64,000 nucleotides of DNA, taken from NCBI RefSeq assembly GCF_013410565.1, contig NZ_JACCFO010000001.1:5518001-5582000 (forward strand), read 5' to 3'. Position numbers and translations under genes: made by a program. Positions 1 to 6,392 of this stretch are shown here, piece after piece. The notes beneath the pieces are model-generated. The model was not told the origin of the DNA. It made no database searches and saw only the letters and a list, made by a program, of their open reading frames with translations. The first letter of the stretch is position 1. Each line of letters begins with the position of its first letter. The stretch comes from Streptomonospora nanhaiensis. Its GTDB lineage: Bacteria; Actinomycetota; Actinomycetes; Streptosporangiales; Streptosporangiaceae.

Positions 1-156
1 AAGGCCAAGACCCTGCGCACCCAGTTCCTGTCCGAGCTCGACGCCGAGGCGCAGTCGGCCACCGAGCGGATGAGCCTGCCCGTGGTACTGCTGTTCGCCG
101 GGTTCCTCGGCATGCTCGGCTACCCCGCCATGACCCACATCCTGACCAGTCTGTGA
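1..156 (+). CDS. Tad secretion inner-membrane protein, C-terminal fragment (TadC-like)
   Basis: Only the last 51 residues are inside the window; the gene starts upstream. The frame stays open from base 1 to a TGA at 154-156. The fragment has a charged segment ending in an ExDxEAQSATERMS-like stretch, then a hydrophobic segment (about residues 31-50) with two Gly-rich turns, and a very short tail. This is how the last membrane helix of a GspF/TadC-family platform protein ends. The assignment leans on context: a Flp pilin and TadE-like genes follow directly, and in Tad loci TadB and TadC precede flp. Such proteins form the inner-membrane platform with the TadA ATPase. It could be TadB rather than TadC. 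Confidence 0.6.
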   Translation, partial: KAKTLRTQFLSELDAEAQSATERMSLPVVLLFAGFLGMLGYPAMTHILTSL

Positions 157-217
157 CCCTGTCGCGGGCTGTGCGTCCGCAGCCCGCCGTCCCCGACGAG
201 ACCACCTGGAGCCCGCG

Positions 218-391
218 ATGAAACTCCTGATCCACCTGCTTGACGACCGCGGCCGGCGCGCCCGCGGAGACGGGGGATACTCCACCGAGACGGTCGTGGT
301 CATCGCGCTGCTGGTGGCGATGGCCATCACGGCGGTCGGGTTCATCTCCGCGACCGTCCTGGAGCGCGCCCAGAGCATCACGCTCGAATAA
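218..391 (+). CDS. Flp/Fap-type pilin precursor (57 aa)
   Basis: A short protein with a 19-residue charged leader ending in Asp-Gly, then Gly-Tyr-Ser-Thr-Glu and one long hydrophobic helix (about residues 25-47). Cleavage after Gly19 would put Glu24 at +5 of the mature pilin, the type IV/Flp prepilin rule. The mature product would be about 38 residues, small even for a Flp pilin. The start at 218 is preceded by a GGAG-containing stretch (about 208-212). Its stop codon TAA (389-391) overlaps the ATG of the next gene. Position after a TadC-like gene and before TadE-like genes supports its role as the structural subunit of a Tad pilus. It was too short to be conspicuous by length alone; the call rests on the motif and the context. 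Confidence 0.75.
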   Translation: MKLLIHLLDDRGRRARGDGGYSTETVVVIALLVAMAITAVGFISATVLERAQSITLE

Positions 392-831
392 TGGCGCGCT
401 CCACGCCTCGTTCGGGGCGCCCGGTCGCGCACCGGACGCGCCCCCGGGCCGACGACGACCGGGGCAGCGCCGAGGTGGCCGTCGCCACCCCGCTGCTCCT
501 GCTGCTGGTGCTGCTCGTCGTCCAGGTCGCCGTGTGGATGCACGGCGACCACACCGCGGCGAGCGTGGCCCGCCACGCCGTGGAGACGGCGCGGGCCGCC
601 GACTCCGCCGGCGCCCAGGCGCAGGCCGAGGCGTTCGCCGACGAGATCGGCGGCAGTGTCCTGGGCAACCGCGTCATCGTCGTCGAACGCGGCGAGGTCA
701 GCGTGCGCGTCGTCGTCGAGGCCGAGGTCCCCAGCCTGATCCCCGGCCTGACCTGGCCGGTGCGCCACGAGCTCACGGCGCCGGTGGAGCGCTTCGTCGA
801 GCCGGGAGAGGCGGGAGGGGCCGCGCCGTGA
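391..831 (+). CDS. TadE-like minor pilin (146 aa)
   Basis: The protein has a charged 25-residue N-terminus, then Asp-Arg-Gly-Ser-Ala-Glu and one hydrophobic segment (about residues 31-49), followed by a soluble domain with alternating Ala-rich helix and beta strands. This is the TadE/TadF layout: a class III prepilin-like signal, one N-terminal helix and an extracytoplasmic domain. The Glu sits at +3 of the predicted mature end rather than the usual +5, so prepilin-peptidase processing is less certain than for its neighbours. The ATG overlaps the pilin stop and its own TGA overlaps the next GTG, indicating translational coupling within the Tad operon. In other bacteria TadE-family minor pilins prime or stabilise the Flp pilus. 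Confidence 0.7.
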   Translation: MARSTPRSGRPVAHRTRPRADDDRGSAEVAVATPLLLLLVLLVVQVAVWMHGDHTAASVARHAVETARAADSAGAQAQAEAFADEIGGSVLGNRVIVVERGEVSVRVVVEAEVPSLIPGLTWPVRHELTAPVERFVEPGEAGGAAP

Positions 832-1280
832 CCTCCGCGACCCTGCGCGCCGCGCCGGTGGCCGCCGGCGGGCCCGGCGGCGACCGGGGCTCCATGGCCA
901 CCGAACTCACCGTCCTCACCCCGATGCTGCTGCTGTTCGCCATGCTGATGCTGCTGGCCGGCCGCGTCACCGGCGCCGCGGCCACCGCCGACGAGGTCGC
1001 CCACGCCGCGGCGCGCGCGGCGTCCCTGGAGCGCACCCCCGCCCAGGCCGACGCGGCGGCCGCGGCCACCGCCGAGGCCGCGCTGAGCACCCACGGGCTG
1101 GTGTGCGCCGACTACGCGCTCACCGTGGACCACGGCGGCCTGCTGCCCGGGGCGGCGGTGCACGCCGTCCTGGAGTGCCATGTCGGGCTGGGTGACCTCG
1201 TCGGGCTGGACGTGCCGGGCACCCACACCATCGAGGGGGAGTCCACGGTCGTGGTCGACACCTTCCGGGGGCAGCCGTGA
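828..1280 (+). CDS. TadE/TadF-like minor pilin (150 aa)
   Basis: The GTG start at 828 overlaps the previous stop by 4 bases (GTGA). An in-frame opening extends further upstream to 240, but that lies inside the preceding gene, and the overlap fixes the start. The leader ends Asp-Arg-Gly followed by Ser-Met-Ala-Thr-Glu, giving Glu at +5, which is the prepilin-peptidase rule. A hydrophobic helix (about residues 33-50) and an Ala-rich extracytoplasmic domain follow. Two Cys residues (near residues 92 and 118) could form a disulfide outside the membrane. It is probably a minor pilin of the Tad apparatus and part of the same tightly overlapped operon. Confidence 0.7.
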   Translation: MTSATLRAAPVAAGGPGGDRGSMATELTVLTPMLLLFAMLMLLAGRVTGAAATADEVAHAAARAASLERTPAQADAAAAATAEAALSTHGLVCADYALTVDHGGLLPGAAVHAVLECHVGLGDLVGLDVPGTHTIEGESTVVVDTFRGQP

Positions 1281-1738
1281 CGGCGCCGGGCCCCGCACCC
1301 CGCACCGCGCCGGCCGCCGCACCCGCCGGGCGCGGGCGCGGCGACTCCGGCCAGGCCACGGCGTTCGTCGTGGTGCTGGCGACGTCGTTCGTGCTGTGCC
1401 TGGGCCTGGTCTTCGACGGCGGCGGCCTGCTGCGGGCCCACAGCGGCGCCCACCTGATGGCGCAGGAGGCCGCGCGGGTCGGGGTCCAGCAGATCGACTG
1501 GGCCGCCTACCGCTCCGGAGCCGAGGAGGTCGGGCTCGACCCCGTCGAGGCGAGCCGGGCCGCCCAGGCGTTCCTCGCCGACGCCGGAGCCACCGGAACC
1601 GTCACCGTCGACGGCGACACGGTCACCGTGACGTGCAGTGTCGACTACGGTTTCGTGCTGCTGCCCATCGGCTCCACCACGGTCGAGGCGACCGCCAGCG
1701 CCCGCCCCTACACTTCCCCCGCCGCGTCCGCTCCATAG
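1277..1738 (+). CDS. TadG-like pilus assembly protein (153 aa)
   Basis: The GTG start overlaps the preceding TGA (GTGA, 1277-1280). After a Pro/Ala-rich cytoplasmic segment there is an Asp-Ser-Gly-Gln-Ala-Thr motif and a hydrophobic helix (about residues 29-47), then an extracytoplasmic domain. The 'DxGQAT' start of the helix is typical of actinobacterial TadG/Rv3660c-neighbour proteins. It lacks the longer von Willebrand-type domain of proteobacterial TadG, so 'TadG-like' refers to position and N-terminus. It is the last small pilin-like gene before the OmpA-domain gene, which begins 23 bases after its stop. Confidence 0.6.
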   Translation: MTAPGPAPRTAPAAAPAGRGRGDSGQATAFVVVLATSFVLCLGLVFDGGGLLRAHSGAHLMAQEAARVGVQQIDWAAYRSGAEEVGLDPVEASRAAQAFLADAGATGTVTVDGDTVTVTCSVDYGFVLLPIGSTTVEATASARPYTSPAASAP

Positions 1739-1761
1739 CGACCGTGATCCGTGGAGGCGAT

Positions 1762-4700
1762 ATGAGCACCATCCGCCGGCTGAGCGCCCTGCTGCTGGCC
1801 CTGGCCGTCCTGGCCGGGCTGCCCTACGTGCTGCTGTGGCACCTGCCCTGGCCGTCGCTGGACCTGTCGTGGGAGACGGCGCTGGTGCACGTGCGCAGCC
1901 TCTCCGCCCCGCCGGGGGTGGCCATGGCGGCGCTCATCGTCGCCCTGTGGGCCGTCTGGGGGCTCTACGCCGCCGGAATCGCCGCCGAGGTCATCGCGCG
2001 CGGGCGCGGGGGGCGGCTGCCGTTCCGGCCGCTGGGCCCGCTGCAGGTGGTGGCCGCCACCGCGCTGGGCGCCACCGTTGCGGCGCCCACGCACGCGCTG
2101 GCCGACACCGTCCAGGTGGAGTCGGTGGACCCCGGGGAGCTGAACCTGGACGCCCCGGAGACGCCGCGCCCCCAGGTGGAGGAGTCGCCGCCGGCCGACC
2201 TCGACGACGGGCCCGCCGCCCCCGGCTCCACCGTCGAGCGGTCGCGCACCGTCGCGGGGTTCGCGCTCAACTCCGACCGGCTGACCGACCCCATGCGCGA
2301 GGACCTCACCAAGGTCGCCGACATGATCCGCGACTTCGGCTCCGCCGACCACACGGTCCACATCACCGGACACGCCGACAAGACGGGGCCCGAGGACTTC
2401 AACCGGCAGCTGTCGGAGCAGCGGGCGCGCGCGGCGGCCGACTTCCTGCGCGAGAAGCTGGGCGACGACGCGCCGCGCATCGAGACCGAGGGCGCGGGCT
2501 CCACCGACCCCCGCGAGGGCGACCTGGCGGCCCAGCGCCGGATCGAGGTCGACTACACGGTGGTCAGCGGCCAGCAGCCCGACGCGGCGCCCACCACCGC
2601 CCAGGACCGGCCGGCCGCCGAGACGCCCGAGGCCGCGCCCGCCCAGGACGCGCCGGCCGAGGCCGACGCCGGAGGCGGCGCGGACGGCGGCGGGGCCGAT
2701 ACCGCCGGGGCGGGGGAGGGCGCCGACGCGGCCACCGACTCCACCACCGAATCCGCCGCCGGCGAGGCGGGCGAAGGGGCCGAGGAGGGCGCGCCGGTCG
2801 TCGCGCCGCCCGTCCTGCCGACCTCGGCCGGGGGCGACACCCCCGACTTCTCCGTGGACGTCGAGAACCCGGCCGTCGTCGGCGCCATCGCGGTGGCGGG
2901 CATCGTCGGCGGCTACGCGGCGGGCCGCGGCGGGGTGCGCCTGGCGGGCCTGCGCCTGACGCTGCCGCGCCCCAAGGTCGGCGGCAGACCGCCCAAGCCG
3001 CGCGCCCTGCCCCCGGCGCCCCCGCGGCCCACGGTGGCCGACGACATCGACGAGCGGGTCACCGTGGAACTGGACCACGTGCCCGGCCTCGGGCTCACCG
3101 GTGCCGGGTCCTACGCGGCGGCCCGCCGCCTCGTGGTCAACGCGCTGGGCGACCCCGAGCAGCGGCCCGCGCGCATCCTGCTGACCGACGCGCTGGCCCA
3201 GCGGTTCCTCGGCGGCGAGGCGTACGGCGCGCTGCGCGCGCACCCCCGCGAGGAGGTGCGGATCGTGGACACCATGGAGGACGCGCTCGCCGAGCTGCAG
3301 CGCGAGCTGCACGAGCGCGCGGCCGACCCGCTGACCTCGGCCGAGGGCGACCCGCTGGTGCTGGTCACCGAGCCCGACGCGCGCCACGAGACGGCGCTGT
3401 CGGGGCTGCTGCTGCACGGCCAGCGGCGCGGGATCACCGCCGTCGTGCTGGGCCGCTGGCCGCTGGGCGGCAGCTGCGCGGTGGCGGCGGACGGGCTGAT
3501 CACCGAGACCAGCCCTCCGCTGAACCCGCTGTTCCACGCGTCGTGGCCGGGGGCGAGCCAGGAGGACGTGGCGGCGGCGGTGCGCGCCCACGCGGGCGCC
3601 GGGGAGGCCGGGGACGCCGCGACGGACGCGGAGCCCGCTCCGGCGGCGCCGGCCGGCGCGGTCGACTGGGAGGCGCTGCCGGAGCGGCCGACAGCGGAGT
3701 CGGCCGGGCCGGCGGCCGACCGTGCCGACACCGAGCCGGCGGCCGAGCCGATCGCCGCCCCCGCCGGTGCGGAGGAGCCGGTGCGGCCGATGCCCCGCAA
3801 GGCCGGCCGGCGCGGCCGGGCGCGGTTCCGCCGCCTGGCGGCCGAGTCGCCCGGCGACCGCGGCGAGCGGGTGACCGACGCCGACGGGTTCTCCGCGGCC
3901 CTGCTCCCCGACACGGGCGCCGCCGACGATGCCGAGGCGGGCGCCGAAGTCACGCCGTCGGCACCGGGCACGGCCGCCGAGGAGCCGACCCGCGACTCCC
4001 GCTCCCAGCGCGCCAACGGCGCGGGCGGCCCCCAGCCGACCGGCTCCGCCGCCCCGCCGGTCCCAGGCGCGCGGCCCACGCCGGCCGAACCGGCAGAGGC
4101 GTCCGCGCCTGCTCGGTCGCCTGATGCGCCCGACGCGGCCGTGCCGGCGGCCCTCGCCGTGCCCGCCCCGCCGACCGAACTGCCCGGCGCGGTGCCGGGC
4201 GTGGGGCGATACGCCCCTGTCGGCCCGGTCTCGCCGCTGCGGCGCGATGGCGGCGCCGGCCGACCCGGTCGGCCCGCCCCCGAGACGGCGCCCGCCGACG
4301 CGTCCGCCGGCGCGGCGGCCCCGCCCGAGGCGGCCGAGGACCCGGCGCGGACGGAGCGGACCGCACCGCCGCGCCGCCCCGGCGCCGGCGCGGCCGGCGG
4401 CACCGCCGCCGAGGTCTCCGCCGGCACCGGGCCCGCGCCCGCGGACACCGAAGCGGAGAAACCGCCCGCTCCCGCCGGGACGGCCGTGCCGTCGCGCCGG
4501 CGCGGCCGGTTCGCCCGGCTGGGCGACCGCGCCGAGAGGACGAGCCGCGCGGCGGACACGGCCGGGCAGCCGCCCGCCGCCGCGCCGGCGCCCGACGAGG
4601 GAGCCGACAACGCGGCGACCTCGGGCCCAGGCTCGGGTGCCGCGCCGCGCCGGAGCGACCTCACCCCCCGCGCGGCCCGGGTGCGGCGGATGCGGGAGGT

Positions 4701-4887
4701 GCAGGCCGACGCCGACCGCGAGGAGGCCCGGCCGACCGGCGACGCCGCCGACCGCGATCCCCAGGGCGCCGCCGACCCCGCGGGCGCCGACGGCGACACC
4801 GACCACGACGGCGGCTCGCCCCGCCTGCCGCGCAAGCCCAAGAAGGCCGGCCGAGGCCGCGCCTGGCGCCCACGCGAGACCACCTGA
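1762..4887 (+). CDS. Tad-locus membrane protein with OmpA-like peptidoglycan-binding domain (1041 aa)
   Basis: The ATG at 1762 has a GGAGG Shine-Dalgarno sequence (1753-1757); the frame is open further upstream but overlaps the TadG-like gene. Order of parts: two hydrophobic segments (about residues 5-27 and 51-76), a possible third near 90-115; a Pro/Glu linker; an OmpA-C type domain (about residues 165-275) with an NSDRL start and the conserved signature ITGHADxxG...NxxLSxxRAxA; a low-complexity Ala/Pro/Glu linker; a short hydrophobic stretch (about 374-395); a globular domain (about 430-620) that resembles the C-terminal domain of actinobacterial Tad-linked BTAD/LysM proteins; then about 400 residues of Pro/Ala/Arg-rich low complexity. 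OmpA-C domains bind peptidoglycan, so it may anchor the pilus machine to the wall. Its exact function is not known. Confidence 0.7.
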   Translation: MSTIRRLSALLLALAVLAGLPYVLLWHLPWPSLDLSWETALVHVRSLSAPPGVAMAALIVALWAVWGLYAAGIAAEVIARGRGGRLPFRPLGPLQVVAATALGATVAAPTHALADTVQVESVDPGELNLDAPETPRPQVEESPPADLDDGPAAPGSTVERSRTVAGFALNSDRLTDPMREDLTKVADMIRDFGSADHTVHITGHADKTGPEDFNRQLSEQRARAAADFLREKLGDDAPRIETEGAGSTDPREGDLAAQRRIEVDYTVVSGQQPDAAPTTAQDRPAAETPEAAPAQDAPAEADAGGGADGGGADTAGAGEGADAATDSTTESAAGEAGEGAEEGAPVVAPPVLPTSAGGDTPDFSVDVENPAVVGAIAVAGIVGGYAAGRGGVRLAGLRLTLPRPKVGGRPPKPRALPPAPPRPTVADDIDERVTVELDHVPGLGLTGAGSYAAARRLVVNALGDPEQRPARILLTDALAQRFLGGEAYGALRAHPREEVRIVDTMEDALAELQRELHERAADPLTSAEGDPLVLVTEPDARHETALSGLLLHGQRRGITAVVLGRWPLGGSCAVAADGLITETSPPLNPLFHASWPGASQEDVAAAVRAHAGAGEAGDAATDAEPAPAAPAGAVDWEALPERPTAESAGPAADRADTEPAAEPIAAPAGAEEPVRPMPRKAGRRGRARFRRLAAESPGDRGERVTDADGFSAALLPDTGAADDAEAGAEVTPSAPGTAAEEPTRDSRSQRANGAGGPQPTGSAAPPVPGARPTPAEPAEASAPARSPDAPDAAVPAALAVPAPPTELPGAVPGVGRYAPVGPVSPLRRDGGAGRPGRPAPETAPADASAGAAAPPEAAEDPARTERTAPPRRPGAGAAGGTAAEVSAGTGPAPADTEAEKPPAPAGTAVPSRRRGRFARLGDRAERTSRAADTAGQPPAAAPAPDEGADNAATSGPGSGAAPRRSDLTPRAARVRRMREVQADADREEARPTGDAADRDPQGAADPAGADGDTDHDGGSPRLPRKPKKAGRGRAWRPRETT

Positions 4888-5606
4888 GACCCGCGCCCCC
4901 CGGCCGCCCCGACGCGGCCCGGGACGGCCCCGGGCGGCTCCGCCGCCCAAGGAGCGGCCGGCGGGAGCCCTGGCGCTCGCCCGCCGCCCGCGCCTGGAGC
5001 GGGTCGGCCGCCCACATGGGTGTGCCGCGGGCTTGCGGAAGGGACGGGCGCTGTCCCGGTCGGCCCCCGCGTTCGCCCGCCGCCCGCGGCCTGAGCGGTC
5101 CGGTCGCGCGGGCACGCCCCTCGGCGTGCCCGGGATCGGGACGCGCGTGGGCCGGTCTCTCGGCGTGCCCGGGAGCCGCCGTGCCGGGCCCTTCGGCGTG
5201 CCGCGCGGCCGGAGTCGGCCACCCGGTCGGGGAATGGAGTGCGTAACACCTGACCTGGGCGTCCGTGCGCCCGCGGCGCCCCGGCGGGTGATCGGCGTGT
5301 GCCGGACGGCGGTGTTCCCCGAGGGGGTAAGGTGGCCCCCGCCCGCGACTCCCGGCGGGGGCGCCCCGGAGCCCTCTCCGGCCGCCGCGCGCCTTCGGCG
5401 CCCGCGCCGCGCCCGCTCCCCCGTCCAGGGTGCCCCGGCGGTGCTTTCGTGCGGTGTGGTTGTCGGCACACCGCCGCTTCCGCGCAGGTGAGGACGTTGC
5501 GGACACGCCCGGCCACCCCTCGTGGTTTTCCCCGGGATGACCAGCGGGAAGACCCGCGGCGGTTGCGCGGGGGACTTGCGTGGCTGGTGTGGCGGTCGTA
5601 GGTTGA
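4888..5606. other. Long non-coding gap upstream of nrdR, with imperfect direct repeats
   Basis: No reading frame here has a ribosome-binding site and sensible composition. It contains two imperfect copies of a GC-rich unit (about 4974-5010 and 5070-5106, both built on CGCCCGCCGCCCGCG followed by CTG/GAGCGG) and two copies of CTCGGCGTGCCCGGGA (near 5120 and 5160), with a third degraded copy near 5190. In Streptomyces coelicolor lexA sits beside nrdRJ; no lexA-like frame is found here on either strand. Confidence 0.5.
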
Positions 5607-5622
5607 CCACAACATCTAGTGC
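5607..5622. promoter_or_regulatory. NrdR box 1
   Basis: CCACAACATCTAGTGC resembles the 16-bp NrdR operator consensus (ACACwAyATATwGTGt): the ACA...TCTAGTG core agrees. It lies about 207 bases upstream of the nrdR start. A second, weaker box begins 32 bp downstream, the usual three-helical-turn spacing of paired NrdR boxes. This predicts autoregulation of nrdRJ. Confidence 0.7.
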
Positions 5623-5638
5623 TCGTCGTGGAACACGC

Positions 5639-5654
5639 GGCCTAGAAATTGTGC
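5639..5654. promoter_or_regulatory. NrdR box 2 (weaker)
   Basis: The downstream half (TAGAAATTGTGC) fits the consensus; the upstream half is degenerate. It starts 32 bp from box 1, so both boxes would face the same side of the helix. This pairing is the main reason to accept the weaker site. Confidence 0.55.
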
Positions 5655-5828
5655 TTTAGTAGGTACCCGTTCCTTCGGGGGCGCCCGTGCGGCGGGTGTT
5701 CCGCGAGGCGGACCAAGCGCCCTTCGCCGCCGGGACACCGGCGCTGACGCGCATGCGCGCGGCACGCCGGCCCGGCCGGTGCGGGGGCGCCGCGAGAGAC
5801 GACGACGATCTTGGGGAGGCGCATCGGC

Positions 5829-6296
5829 GTGCACTGTCCGTTCTGCCGCCATCCCGACACCCGGGTGATCGACAGCCGCTCCACCGACGACGGCGCGGCC
5901 ATCCGGCGCCGCCGCTCGTGCCCGAGCTGCGAACGCCGCTTCACCACGCAGGAGACCGTGCTGCTGATGGTCGCCAAGCGCTCGGGGGTCACCGAGCCCT
6001 TCTCGCGGAGCAAGATCGTCGCCGGGGTGCGGCGCGCCTGCCAGGGGCGCCCGGTCACCGAGGACGCCCTCGCCAAGCTCGGCCAGCGGGTCGAGGAGGA
6101 GATCCGCTCGCGCGGAGTCGCCGAGGTCCCGGCACACGAGATCGGCCTGGCCATCCTGGGTCCGCTGCGCGAACTGGACGAGGTCGCCTACCTGCACTTC
6201 GCCTCGGTCTACCGCGGGTTCGAGTCCCTGGCGGACTTCGAGCACGAGATCGCCATGCTGCGGGCCGACCGGGAGAAGGCGCGGCACGAGGACTAG
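5829..6296 (+). CDS. nrdR: Transcriptional repressor NrdR (155 aa)
   Basis: NrdR represses ribonucleotide reductase genes when dATP/ATP bound to its ATP-cone signals sufficient deoxynucleotides. The zinc ribbon is complete: Cys3, Cys6, Cys31, Cys34, with the invariant [10 protein letters not shown] stretch between and RRRRSC just before the second pair. The ATP-cone covers about residues 49-139, and the family length (about 150 aa) matches. The GTG at 5829 is chosen over an in-frame codon at 5811 because family members begin M-H-C-P-F-C and because GGGGAGG (5813-5819) lies 9 bases before it. Paired NrdR boxes are upstream, and nrdJ follows 96 bases after its stop, so repressor and target are probably co-regulated or co-transcribed. 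Confidence 0.97.
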   Translation: MHCPFCRHPDTRVIDSRSTDDGAAIRRRRSCPSCERRFTTQETVLLMVAKRSGVTEPFSRSKIVAGVRRACQGRPVTEDALAKLGQRVEEEIRSRGVAEVPAHEIGLAILGPLRELDEVAYLHFASVYRGFESLADFEHEIAMLRADREKARHED

Positions 6297-6392
6297 CGCG
6301 CGGCGGCGGCCGGGCGAGCACGGCACGCACCGGTCCCCACGGCAGTGGGGCGGTGCCTGGTATGGGTTCAGATGAGGAGCAGGGGGAGCGAG

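Noticed and set aside
1708-5610. Very long minus-strand open frame antisense to the OmpA-domain gene
   Set aside because: Arg/Gly/Ala low complexity, no ribosome-binding site and no homology. It arises because stop codons are rare in the other frames of GC-rich coding DNA.
6297-6392. Possible B12 riboswitch before nrdJ
   Set aside because: The 96-base gap is too short and lacks the conserved B12-box; regulation is explained by NrdR boxes upstream.
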